Assembly (NCBI RefSeq): GCF_003151135.1
Contig: NZ_QEQK01000001.1
Coordinates: forward strand, 168,829-232,828
Direction of reading: 5' to 3'
Length of the DNA: 64,000 bases
Origin: Abyssibacter profundi
GTDB lineage: Bacteria; Pseudomonadota; Gammaproteobacteria; Nevskiales; OUC007
A model generated the notes under the pieces. That model worked only from the letters and a program-made list of their open reading frames with translations, made no database searches and had not been told where the DNA came from. The position numbers were made by a program, and so were the translations under genes. Positions within the stretch are counted from its first letter, which is position 1; every line of letters begins with the position of its first letter. Shown here one piece after another: positions 36,828 to 44,271 of the stretch.

Positions 36828-37502
36828 ATGATTCCGATCCGCGACGACAATCCCGCACGCCGCCCCCCGCTGCTGACCTGGCTGTTCATCGCCGTCTGCG
36901 TGGTGGTCTTCCTCTGGGAATGGTCGCTGGGCCCGGCCGTGCAGCAGGCGATCTTCGGATACGGCCTTATCCCGGCGCGGCTGCTCCAGGGCGCCGTGCT
37001 GCCGCCCGAGGTCGCCACAGTCCCCGCCTTGCTGACCGTCTTCACGTCGATGTTCCTGCACGGCGGATGGATGCACCTACTCGGCAACTTGTTGTATTTG
37101 TGGATCTTTTCCGACAACGTCGAAGACCGCATGGGCCACGGTCGATTTCTGCTGTTCTATCTGCTCTGCGGGGTGGCAGCCGCGCTGGCCCAGGCGCTGC
37201 CGGCACCGGGCTCCACCATTCCCATGGTCGGGGCCAGTGGTGCGATTTCCGGCGTGCTCGGCGCCTACCTGGTCTTGTTTCCTCAGGCCCGCGTCACCGT
37301 GGTGATTCCGCTGGGCTTTTATCTACACGTCACGCGGCTGCCCGCCGTGGCCGTACTCGGGCTGTGGTTTGCCATGCAGTTGCTCTCCGAGGCGCTGTCC
37401 GGCGGCACGGGCGGGGGCGTGGCCTTTCGTGCGCATATCGGTGGTTTCGTCGCGGGTCTCCTGCTCGTCTTCGCGTTCGTGCCGCGGCGGCCGGCCCGGT
37501 AA
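36828..37502 (+). CDS. Rhomboid family intramembrane serine protease
   Basis: A 224-residue protein with six to seven hydrophobic helices. The catalytic dyad is Ser138 in Gly-Ala-Ser-Gly-Ala-Ile-Ser-Gly and His203 in Ala-His-Ile-Gly-Gly. The oxyanion region Trp-Met-His-Leu-Leu-Gly-Asn (81-87) is conserved. It cleaves single-pass membrane proteins in the inner membrane. It diverges from the cystathionine beta-synthase gene; the MFS gene follows within 76 bases on the same strand. Rhombosortase-like processing of a tail-anchored partner is possible but not shown. Confidence 0.93.
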   Translation: MIPIRDDNPARRPPLLTWLFIAVCVVVFLWEWSLGPAVQQAIFGYGLIPARLLQGAVLPPEVATVPALLTVFTSMFLHGGWMHLLGNLLYLWIFSDNVEDRMGHGRFLLFYLLCGVAAALAQALPAPGSTIPMVGASGAISGVLGAYLVLFPQARVTVVIPLGFYLHVTRLPAVAVLGLWFAMQLLSEALSGGTGGGVAFRAHIGGFVAGLLLVFAFVPRRPAR

Positions 37503-37577
37503 GCCCCCTTGCGCAGGGTGCTCAGGCCGGCGCCCGACATGGCAGACTCTCGGCCACGGCAGGCAGGGAGCAAACAC

Positions 37578-38867
37578 TTGGAACCGGATCGATCCGTCTA
37601 CGAAATGCTAATCGGAGAAGAAGACGCTCGCGTGTGCAAGGACGTCCCGGACGCTGCCTGCAAACACCTGCCACGCAACTTTCTCATCCACGTGATCGCG
37701 CTCTCGGCGACCAAGACCGGGGATCACCTGGGGAGCGCCAAACTGGTGCTGGTGTGGGTACTCGGCGCGGTCGGTGCGCCGGCTTTCATGGCCGGCCTAA
37801 CGGTCCCTATCCGCGAATCACTGGCGCTGATCCCACAGTTGTTCGTCGCCGCCTGGATTCGCAGCCACGCCATTCGCAAATGGTTCTGGGTGGGAGGCAG
37901 CGCCGTCCAGGGCGCCTGCATGGTGGCCATGGCGGGCGTCGCGCTGATGCTGCAGGGCGCGACCGCGGGCTGGGCCCTGCTCGGTCTGCTGGTCATTTTC
38001 AGCCTGGCTCGCGGCGTCTGTTCTGTCGCGATCAAGGATGTCCAGGGAAAGACCGTCTCGCGTCGGACCCGGGGCAAGGCGTCAGGCTATGCCTCATCCG
38101 CTGCCGGGGGCGCGGCGTTGGTCATCGGTGCATCCGGGCTGCTATCCGGCGGAGAACATCTGGGCTATCTGGCCGCACTGCTGCTGGGCGCCGGTGGACT
38201 CTGGCTGGGCGCGGCCCTGGCGTATGGGTTGGTCATCGAGGAACGCGGTCAGACGGCGGGCGGTGGCAATGCCGGGCAGGAAGCCTTCCGCCAGCTCGGG
38301 CTGCTGCGCAGTGATGCTCAGTTCCGCCAGTTCGTCATCACCCGTGCCCTGTTTCTGTCCACGGCATTTGCCGCCCCGTTCATGGTCGTCACCGCCCGGG
38401 AGACCGGCGGCACGGATTTCAGAGACCTGGGGGGTCTGCTGCTTGCCGTGGGCGCGGCCAATCTGCTCGGAGGCCCGGTGTGGGGGCATCAGTCGGACAT
38501 CTCCAGCCGGCGTGTGCTGATCCGCGCGGGCTGGATCGCCGGCGCCGCCTGCGTGGGCTTGTTCGCGGCCGTGCACATCGGCTGGCAGCACAGCCTGTTG
38601 TTCGCCGGTTTCTACTTCGTGCTGGCGCTGGCACACAGTGGCGTCCGCCTGGGCCGCAGTACCTATTTAATCGACATGGCCACGCAGGAGAGCCGAGCGG
38701 CCTATACCGCCGTGAGCAACACGCTGATCGGACTGCTCCTGCTGGCTGGCGGTTCGCTGAGCCTGTTGGAGCCCTGGTTGGGCGCGAGCGGTATGGTGCT
38801 GATGTTCGGCACGGGCTCCATCATTGCCTCGATCGTCGCGGTGCGACTTCCGGAAATCGAAGACTAG
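37578..38867 (+). CDS. Major facilitator superfamily transporter
   Basis: A 429-residue membrane protein with about 12 helices. The central loop Asp-Val-Gln-Gly-Lys-Thr-Val-Ser-Arg-Arg-Thr-Arg-Gly-Lys resembles one used by MFS permeases with AmpG-like or unknown substrates. The start is probably the TTG at 37578, with AGGGAG 37565-37570 seven bases before; ATG 37539 and ATG 37605 are alternatives. The end shares a CTAG stop with the convergent methyltransferase gene. The substrate is unknown. Confidence 0.83.
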   Translation: MEPDRSVYEMLIGEEDARVCKDVPDAACKHLPRNFLIHVIALSATKTGDHLGSAKLVLVWVLGAVGAPAFMAGLTVPIRESLALIPQLFVAAWIRSHAIRKWFWVGGSAVQGACMVAMAGVALMLQGATAGWALLGLLVIFSLARGVCSVAIKDVQGKTVSRRTRGKASGYASSAAGGAALVIGASGLLSGGEHLGYLAALLLGAGGLWLGAALAYGLVIEERGQTAGGGNAGQEAFRQLGLLRSDAQFRQFVITRALFLSTAFAAPFMVVTARETGGTDFRDLGGLLLAVGAANLLGGPVWGHQSDISSRRVLIRAGWIAGAACVGLFAAVHIGWQHSLLFAGFYFVLALAHSGVRLGRSTYLIDMATQESRAAYTAVSNTLIGLLLLAGGSLSLLEPWLGASGMVLMFGTGSIIASIVAVRLPEIED

Positions 38868-39475
38868 ACCGGCTTGGCAACACCCCAATAGTTGTAGGTC
38901 AGGACCCTCGGGCCGGGCAGATACATCTGATCCAGCTGCTCGATACTGAACTTCGCTGCATCCAGTAACTCGGGAATGCGGCGATCCAGGTGACAGCCCC
39001 CGGCCATCGGTCGCCAGAGGGGGTTGAGACGACGTTGCCAACGTGACACGCCGCGATCAGGTGCCTGCCCATGCTCGCAGAACAGGAGCTGACCCTCGGG
39101 CTTGAGCACCCGTCTCATTTCGATCAGGGCAGCCACCGGGTCAGGGATCGTGCACAGCGTGTAGGTGCAGACCACGGTGTCGAAGCTGTGGTCGGGTTCT
39201 GGAATGGATTCGGCGGACAGCGGCACGAGGGTGACATCCAGACCGGCCTCACGCATACGCTTTCGGGCCAGCCGGTGCATCGCCACCGAAGGATCCAACC
39301 CATGCAGGCTCCGTATCCGGTGGCGCTGGTAATGCTCGAGGTTCAGCCCCGTGCCGATGCCGATTTCAAGCACCCGCCCATGCGCTTGGGGCACCACTTT
39401 CTGCCGCTGTCGGCGGATTGCTTTGATCCCGCAGGCCCCATCCAGCAGGTAGGGAAGTATCCAGCGCTCGTACAT
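38864..39475 (-). CDS. Class I SAM-dependent methyltransferase
   Basis: A 203-residue Rossmann methyltransferase of the METTL7/UbiE-like type 11 group. The SAM motif I is Val-Leu-Glu-Ile-Gly-Ile-Gly-Thr-Gly, motif II Gly-Leu-Asp-Pro-Ser, and Asp-Thr-Val-Val-Cys-Thr-Tyr-Thr-Leu-Cys follows. Substrate unknown; a lipid or small molecule is likely. It converges on the MFS gene, with a shared CTAG. Confidence 0.9.
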   Translation of the reverse strand: MYERWILPYLLDGACGIKAIRRQRQKVVPQAHGRVLEIGIGTGLNLEHYQRHRIRSLHGLDPSVAMHRLARKRMREAGLDVTLVPLSAESIPEPDHSFDTVVCTYTLCTIPDPVAALIEMRRVLKPEGQLLFCEHGQAPDRGVSRWQRRLNPLWRPMAGGCHLDRRIPELLDAAKFSIEQLDQMYLPGPRVLTYNYWGVAKPV

Positions 39476-39583
39476 GATCGGACCGGGCCCCAGGCGTCAG
39501 TGAGGAGGACAGCGTAGCGCAGGCGCTCTGCCCACGGATTCACGCGGCGCGGAATCCTCTCGACGCCAGGGACGCGCCGCGGC

Positions 39584-40282
39584 TCAGGACCACTGCACGG
39601 CGGCGGCCAGGGATTGCACAAGGGCTTCGATCGCCGGGTCAGACTGCTGACCCAGCACCGCAACCGTTGCACCCTGCGCCGATAACAGCTCGCCCTCCCA
39701 GCCCTGCATGCGCACCAGCATGGACTGTGTGGCGACACCGGGAATGACATAGACCACCAATCGTTGGCCGGCGCGCTCGATCACGGCATGCAATGCGCCG
39801 CGGCCCTCCAACACGCAATAGCCCGCGCGGGTAATCCCGTCGGGCACAGCGGCGATCTGCCCGCCCAGACGGCGCAGCACACGCTCGAAATCCTGGGCGG
39901 CCGCCGGGTCTGGCGTCAGTTCATGGGCCGCGTCGTACACCGTATGCGCAACCATTGAATTCATCCATTCACTGGCCGACACGGTACTCGATGGAGACCA
40001 CCCCACCACGACCCAGGCCAGGAGCAGCGATGCGGCCAGCGCCGCACCGCCGCCCCAGGGCAGCAGGCGGCGCCGCATTGGCTGCGGGCCGGCCATCTTC
40101 AAGCGGTCATTCAACCCCTCGGGCACCGGCACCCGGGCCACTTCGGCCACCCGCCGATCCAACCGTCGGATCTGTGCCGCTTCGCGAGCACAGCGACGGC
40201 ATTGGCTGACATGATCGGCAATGGGTTCCGGCAACCGGGCGGGGTCGGTTAGTAAAGCGCGGCGCGCATCGAAACAGTTCAT
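39584..40282 (-). CDS. Anti-sigma factor with zinc-binding HC2 domain (DUF3379-like)
   Basis: A 232-residue protein. The cytoplasmic N-terminus carries His24-x3-Cys28-x2-Cys31 together with Cys3, the zinc-binding anti-sigma motif. One membrane helix (about 77-95) is followed by a periplasmic domain of DUF3379 type. It should hold the ECF sigma factor encoded just upstream until an envelope signal releases it. The stop and start of the pair overlap by four bases (40279-40282). Confidence 0.88.
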   Translation of the reverse strand: MNCFDARRALLTDPARLPEPIADHVSQCRRCAREAAQIRRLDRRVAEVARVPVPEGLNDRLKMAGPQPMRRRLLPWGGGAALAASLLLAWVVVGWSPSSTVSASEWMNSMVAHTVYDAAHELTPDPAAAQDFERVLRRLGGQIAAVPDGITRAGYCVLEGRGALHAVIERAGQRLVVYVIPGVATQSMLVRMQGWEGELLSAQGATVAVLGQQSDPAIEALVQSLAAAVQWS

Positions 40283-40782
40283 GCCTGCTCCTCCTGGCGC
40301 GATGACGAGGCATCGGCCTGCAACAGCCGCTGCCGGGCGCGGTATACGCGGTTGCCTACAGCGGCCGGGGTGGTGTCCATAATTTCTGCGATTTCTTTGA
40401 GGGTGTAGCCGTAGCCGGCCTGCAGCAGCAAGGCCTCCCGATCGGCGACAGACAAAGCCGCCATGCGCGCCTGGATTTCGTCGGCGGCGGCGATGTCGTC
40501 GCTGGGCAGTGCGGGGAGATACTCCATCTCGTCCACATCCACCGTCGTCGGTTGAAACCGCTCGAACCGACGCAGGTGCTCGCGCCGAACAGTCGTGATC
40601 AACCAGGCCCGTGCCGCCTTCACGTCCTGCAATTTGTCAAACGCCCTCCACGCCCGCAGCAGCGTGTCCTGAACCAGGTCTTCGGCCGTATGGGCGTCAC
40701 GACAAAGCCAGTACGCATAGCGATAAAGGTCTTGCGCATAGGCGTCGACCAGGGCGGCGAACTCTCGGCGAGAACGACTCAT
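40279..40782 (-). CDS. ECF-family RNA polymerase sigma factor
   Basis: A 167-residue extracytoplasmic-function sigma factor. Region 2 (about 10-75) has Asp-Leu-Tyr-Arg-Tyr-Ala-Tyr-Trp and Asp-Leu-Val-Gln-Asp-Thr-Leu-Leu-Arg-Ala-Trp. Region 4 (about 105-155) has Leu-Lys-Glu-Ile-Ala-Glu-Ile-Met-Asp-Thr-Thr-Pro-Ala-Ala-Val-Gly-Asn-Arg-Val. The start is taken as ATG 40782; ATG 40815 in frame is possible. It is followed by its anti-sigma factor and diverges from the acyl-CoA dehydrogenase gene. Confidence 0.93.
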   Translation of the reverse strand: MSRSRREFAALVDAYAQDLYRYAYWLCRDAHTAEDLVQDTLLRAWRAFDKLQDVKAARAWLITTVRREHLRRFERFQPTTVDVDEMEYLPALPSDDIAAADEIQARMAALSVADREALLLQAGYGYTLKEIAEIMDTTPAAVGNRVYRARQRLLQADASSSRQEEQA

Positions 40783-40913
40783 GACAACGGCTGCGGGCGT
40801 CGTTGCCGCGAGCATGGCGGAAGAACGGTCGGCATCGTAGCGGCTCCGTCGAATGGCGATGACACAGTAGACCCATTGCGGGGCCGTGTTTTGTCAGGTG
40901 TCGCGGTCAAACC

Positions 40914-40927
40914 GTAATTTACATTAC
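40914..40927. promoter_or_regulatory. Short inverted repeat before the acyl-CoA dehydrogenase gene
   Basis: GTAAT (40914-40918) and ATTAC (40923-40927) around TTAC, within an AT-rich patch in the 247-bp region between the sigma factor and acyl-CoA dehydrogenase genes. It could be an operator or lie near a promoter. The evidence is weak because the arms are only 5 bp. Confidence 0.25.
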
Positions 40928-41029
40928 CGCACCGCATCTTCGATGAGCGTTGCACCCGGCAATCGACTGCAACAGAATGAGATGAAATGTAGCAGCGAAA
41001 GCGCATCTGTTAGCGAGGAGACACCAGTA

Positions 41030-42217
41030 ATGAAACTTACCCATGAGCATAAGGAACTGCACCGAACCGTCGTCAAGTTCGTGGAGGACGAGCTTAACCC
41101 CCACATTGAGGAATGGGAGGCCGCCGGTATCTGGCCAGCCCATGATGTCCTGAAGCGGATGGGTGACCTGGGGCTGCTCGGGGTGAACAAGCCCACCGAA
41201 TATGGCGGCATGGGCCTGGATTATTCCTACGAGCTCATGTTCGCGATGGCGCTGGGACGATGCCACTGCGGCTCCCTGCCCATGGCCATTGGCGTCCAAA
41301 CCGACATGGCCACACCGGCCCTGGCTCGCTTCGGTTCGGATGAACTGCGTAACGAGTACCTAGCCCCCGCCATCGCCGGCGAGCAAGTGGTCTCCATCGC
41401 CGTCTCCGAGGCCGGCGCAGGTTCCGATGTGGCCAGCATCAAAACCACCGCCACCAAGGATGGCGGCGACTATGTCATCAACGGCTCCAAAATGTGGATT
41501 ACCAACGGCACGCAGTCGGACTGGGCCTGCATGCTGGTCAACACCGGTGAGGGCAAGGCGCATAAGAACAAGTCGCTGGTCGTCGTGCCGCTGGATGCCA
41601 AGGGCGTGGACCGACAGACCAAGCTGGACAAGCTGGGCATGCGCTCCTCAGACACCGCCATGATCTTCCTCGACAATGTTCGTGTCCCTCAGCGCAACCT
41701 GATCGGCCAGGAAGGCATGGGCTTCATGTATCAGATGCTGCAGTTCCAGGAAGAACGCCTGTTTGGGGCCGCCACGGCGATCGAGGGTCTGGAGAACAAC
41801 CTCGACGAAACCATCGAGTACGCCCGTAGCCGCAAGGCATTCGGGCAATCCGTGCTCGATAACCAGTACGTTCACTTTCGCCTGGCCGAGCTCAAGACCG
41901 AGATCGAAAGCCTCAAGGCACTGACCATGCAGGCCACCGAGGATTACATCAATGGTCGGGACGCCTCGATGCTGGCTTCCATGTGCAAGCTCAAGGCGGG
42001 CCGGGTGTCGCGCGAGGTCACCGACGCCTGCCTGCAATTCTGGGGAGGACAGGGCTTTATGTGGGAGAACCGCATTGCCCGCGCCTACCGGGATTCACGC
42101 CTGGTCTCCATCGGAGGCGGCGCCGATGAAATCATGCTGGGCATTATCTGCAAGCTCATGGGCACCCTGCCCAGCCGCAAGCCGACATCAACCAAGCCTG
42201 CGGACCAGGCCGCCTGA
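41030..42217 (+). CDS. Acyl-CoA dehydrogenase
   Basis: A 395-residue FAD enzyme that introduces the alpha-beta double bond into an acyl-CoA. It has the usual N-terminal helical, middle beta (Glu-Ala-Gly-Ala-Gly-Ser-Asp, Lys-Met-Trp-Ile-Thr-Asn-Gly) and C-terminal helical domains. The MCAD-type catalytic Tyr-Glu-Gly-Thr site reads Tyr-Arg-Asp-Ser. An Glu in Gln-Glu-Glu-Arg-Leu of the preceding helix stands where isovaleryl-CoA dehydrogenase has its base, so this is more likely branched-chain, citronellyl- or long-chain-like. ATG 41030 is preceded by GAGGAG (41015-41020). It stands alone, ended by the inverted repeat at 42232. Confidence 0.92.
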   Translation: MKLTHEHKELHRTVVKFVEDELNPHIEEWEAAGIWPAHDVLKRMGDLGLLGVNKPTEYGGMGLDYSYELMFAMALGRCHCGSLPMAIGVQTDMATPALARFGSDELRNEYLAPAIAGEQVVSIAVSEAGAGSDVASIKTTATKDGGDYVINGSKMWITNGTQSDWACMLVNTGEGKAHKNKSLVVVPLDAKGVDRQTKLDKLGMRSSDTAMIFLDNVRVPQRNLIGQEGMGFMYQMLQFQEERLFGAATAIEGLENNLDETIEYARSRKAFGQSVLDNQYVHFRLAELKTEIESLKALTMQATEDYINGRDASMLASMCKLKAGRVSREVTDACLQFWGGQGFMWENRIARAYRDSRLVSIGGGADEIMLGIICKLMGTLPSRKPTSTKPADQAA

Positions 42218-42231
42218 CACCGATTGCATAA

Positions 42232-42263
42232 CGAACAAGGGCGGCCGAGGCCGCCCTTGTTCG
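42232..42263. terminator. 15-bp inverted repeat between convergent genes
   Basis: CGAACAAGGGCGGCC (42232-42246) and GGCCGCCCTTGTTCG (42249-42263) pair perfectly around two bases (GA). It lies 14 bases after the acyl-CoA dehydrogenase stop and 14 bases before the end of the convergent membrane methyltransferase gene. The position suggests a two-way terminator; T-rich ends come only from the arms. Confidence 0.7.
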
Positions 42264-42277
42264 TACCGGACCAGCTG

Positions 42278-43012
42278 TCAAAGCCCCGGCAACAACCAAC
42301 CGGTGCGACGCTTATACGCTGCCCATTCCGGATAACGCGACATGGACGCCTCCTTGAGCACCATGTTCACGGCAAAGATTCCGATCCAAATCCACGCGAG
42401 GATGACGACCGGCAGCCAGTGCCAGACCAGCAGGGCGTAGCTCCCGTAAATCATCATCTCGCCGAGATAGTTGGGATGGCGTATGTAGCGAAACATGCCG
42501 GTGGTAATCAGACCGCGCTGCACCCGCAGGGTGTAGAACTTCTGTGCATCCGCCGACAGCATGATGGCAATGCCCAGCGTGTGCAGGGCAATGCACAGGG
42601 CAAACCAAGCATGGTCAGGCAACGGATACACCGGCTGGCTGACACCCGAGATCAGCAGCCACGCGATCAGCCAATAAAGGCCCAAACCGCCGACGATGGA
42701 CATGGCCGCACCGCCGAAAGTCACTCGGGCCTGCCAGTTCGGATCGGGAAACGTCACATCCTTGAGAATCCAGCAAAGGCCGTAGGTGCCATGTAAGGCC
42801 AGATAAACCCAGGCAGCCGGCGAGCTGTTGCCATACCAGAGCATCAGCAAGCCGACGAACAGGCAGGTCCCACCCTTTTGCGCGTTAATCACCCAGGCGA
42901 ACTTCAAGGGGCGCGGTCCGCCAAGAAAATCTCGCGTCATGTAATCGGTGACTTGGCGCATTCGCCGCGCCAGGCCTGGAGCGGCCTTGGCGCTATCGAT
43001 GGTCTGGCTCAT
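42278..43012 (-). CDS. Isoprenylcysteine carboxyl methyltransferase-like membrane protein (DUF1295/ICMT superfamily)
   Basis: A 244-residue membrane protein with about six helices. The C-terminal signature Arg-Tyr-Ile-Arg-His-Pro-Asn-Tyr-Leu-Gly-Glu, followed by Glu-Ala-Ser-Met-x-Arg-Tyr-Pro-Glu-Trp-Ala-Ala-Tyr-Lys-Arg, is shared by ICMT, PEMT and DUF1295 proteins. It may methylate a lipid or protein carboxylate with SAM, or reduce a steroid-like double bond. The start overlaps the 3' end of the next minus-strand gene by 20 bases. Confidence 0.8.
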   Translation of the reverse strand: MSQTIDSAKAAPGLARRMRQVTDYMTRDFLGGPRPLKFAWVINAQKGGTCLFVGLLMLWYGNSSPAAWVYLALHGTYGLCWILKDVTFPDPNWQARVTFGGAAMSIVGGLGLYWLIAWLLISGVSQPVYPLPDHAWFALCIALHTLGIAIMLSADAQKFYTLRVQRGLITTGMFRYIRHPNYLGEMMIYGSYALLVWHWLPVVILAWIWIGIFAVNMVLKEASMSRYPEWAAYKRRTGWLLPGL

Positions 43013-43802
43013 CGGGTCTTTCCTCCCTCACGGCCGCAGCGGCCTCCGGATCCGCGTCCCCATCTGTCGCGGGGCTAGTCGCAAACGCAAAAATGTCGGC
43101 GCAGGCCGTGTAGTTGCTGATCATGAGCACCGGAAGCAGCACGATCAGACCAAGCCCCAGCGGGATGGTCGCAACGAGCAGCAAACCCAACACCACCGCG
43201 CCATAAACTAGCAGCGCTCGCCAGTTGCGCAATGCCGCCTCAAACGAACGCTCGACCGATTCCCAAGGCTTGCAGCCTGCAATGGCCACCAGCGGTGTCG
43301 CCAACCAGAACGCCATGACCATGCCCGCCGTGAAGACGGCGCTGACCACAGCCAACAAGATCCAGCTGCCCAGGGTGACATCAGAGAACAGCTCCGGGCT
43401 CTCGAACGCCTGCAATCCGACTGTCAGCAGGGCGACGACCGCTAGCACGGTCAGCCCGATAATGGTCGCCAGCAACTGCAGCAAACCCAGCAGGACCAGC
43501 GGACCCAGCTGGCGCCGAAACCCAGCAAACAAATGGCCGAGATCGACACGACCACCGCCGGCCTGGCGGTGTGCGCCCAACATCAATCCTCCCATCAGCA
43601 CGGGACTGAGCAGGCTGGTGAGTAGATCGCCCAGCGGGATCAGGCCAATGCCCAATACGACCAGAAACAGGAGCACCACCAGCACCAACCAGGTCACAAC
43701 CTGTCGGGTAAACATGCGCCATGCGTCGCGTATCCAGGCCCATCCGGCGCCGGCCGGACGGATGTGGCGCTCCAGCGCCTCGTCGATGAGAGATTGATTC
43801 AT
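42993..43802 (-). CDS. BPSS1780-family membrane protein
   Basis: A 269-residue protein with about six hydrophobic helices (Leu/Val-rich) and hydrophilic ends. It matches the BPSS1780 family, with Ala-Gly-x-Gly-Trp-x-Trp-Ile-x-x-Ala-Trp near the start, an early Leu-Met-Gly-Gly-Leu-Met-Leu-Gly-Ala-His segment, and Ala-Gly-Met-Val-Met-Ala-Phe-Trp in the middle. Function is unknown. It precedes and overlaps the methyltransferase-like gene by 20 bases. Confidence 0.78.
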   Translation of the reverse strand: MNQSLIDEALERHIRPAGAGWAWIRDAWRMFTRQVVTWLVLVVLLFLVVLGIGLIPLGDLLTSLLSPVLMGGLMLGAHRQAGGGRVDLGHLFAGFRRQLGPLVLLGLLQLLATIIGLTVLAVVALLTVGLQAFESPELFSDVTLGSWILLAVVSAVFTAGMVMAFWLATPLVAIAGCKPWESVERSFEAALRNWRALLVYGAVVLGLLLVATIPLGLGLIVLLPVLMISNYTACADIFAFATSPATDGDADPEAAAAVREERPDEPDHR

Positions 43803-43825
43803 GGCGACATGATAGCGCGCGTGCT

Positions 43826-44200
43826 TCAGCTCGCTGATGGCTGTGCGTCACGCTCGCCGGCCACACAGCCTGGAATCGGCTGTTGTCGAACGACCAGCAA
43901 TTCGAACCGCGGATCGAAACGACTACGGTGCTGCGCCCCCAGCGTGTAGACCTGACAGGCCTGCAACTGCAACGTGACGCGCTTGGGCCCCTGGCGCAGC
44001 GTGCGTGCATCCAACCGCGAGCGCACAAGCAGGCGGTACTCGCCCGCCGGCAAGCGCGGCTGCTGCGATACGGCTGCCCGACCTTCGATGGCATCAATCA
44101 CGATGCCGGCAACCAATGGGTCCACCGGTACCGGGTCGGCCGGCACGGTCAGCAGCGCACGCGGGGCGCCGGCACAGCCGGCCACACCGAGCAGTGCCAC
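43826..44200 (-). CDS. Small lipoprotein, unknown function; start uncertain
   Basis: At least 124 residues. From GTG 44200 the leader is only eight residues long before Cys9 (Ala-Gly-Cys), too short to work. In frame upstream, with no stop, the minus strand encodes Arg-Arg-Leu-Ala-Arg-Val-Ala-Gly-Val-Phe-Val-Ser-Gly-Leu-Val-Ser, a good lipoprotein leader. No ATG, GTG or TTG starts it; a CTG at 44273-44275 overlaps the TonB receptor TGA (CTGA) and may be the true start (149 residues). The body is basic with Tyr-Arg-Leu-Leu-Val-Arg-Ser-Arg-Leu and two later cysteines; no domain is recognised. The terminator stem 44216-44251 lies inside the putative leader sequence. Confidence 0.6.
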   Translation of the reverse strand: MALLGVAGCAGAPRALLTVPADPVPVDPLVAGIVIDAIEGRAAVSQQPRLPAGEYRLLVRSRLDARTLRQGPKRVTLQLQACQVYTLGAQHRSRFDPRFELLVVRQQPIPGCVAGERDAQPSAS

Positions 44201-44215
44201 GCTGACCAGGCCAGA

Positions 44216-44251
44216 AACGAAAACCCCGGCGACTCTTGCGAGTCGCCGGGG
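44216..44251 (-). terminator. Rho-independent terminator of the TonB receptor gene
   Basis: On the minus strand CCCCGGCGACTC and GAGTCGCCGGGG form a perfect 12-bp stem with loop GCAA, followed by TTTTCGTTT. It starts 20 bases past the receptor stop. It overlaps the likely leader region of the lipoprotein gene downstream. Confidence 0.88.
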
Positions 44252-44271
44252 CCGATGCGCGAAGGCTGGGC

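Noticed and set aside
36728-38314. 528-codon plus-strand frame
   Set aside because: Shifted frame over the rhomboid and MFS genes; Arg/Gly/Ala-rich and inconsistent with both proteins.
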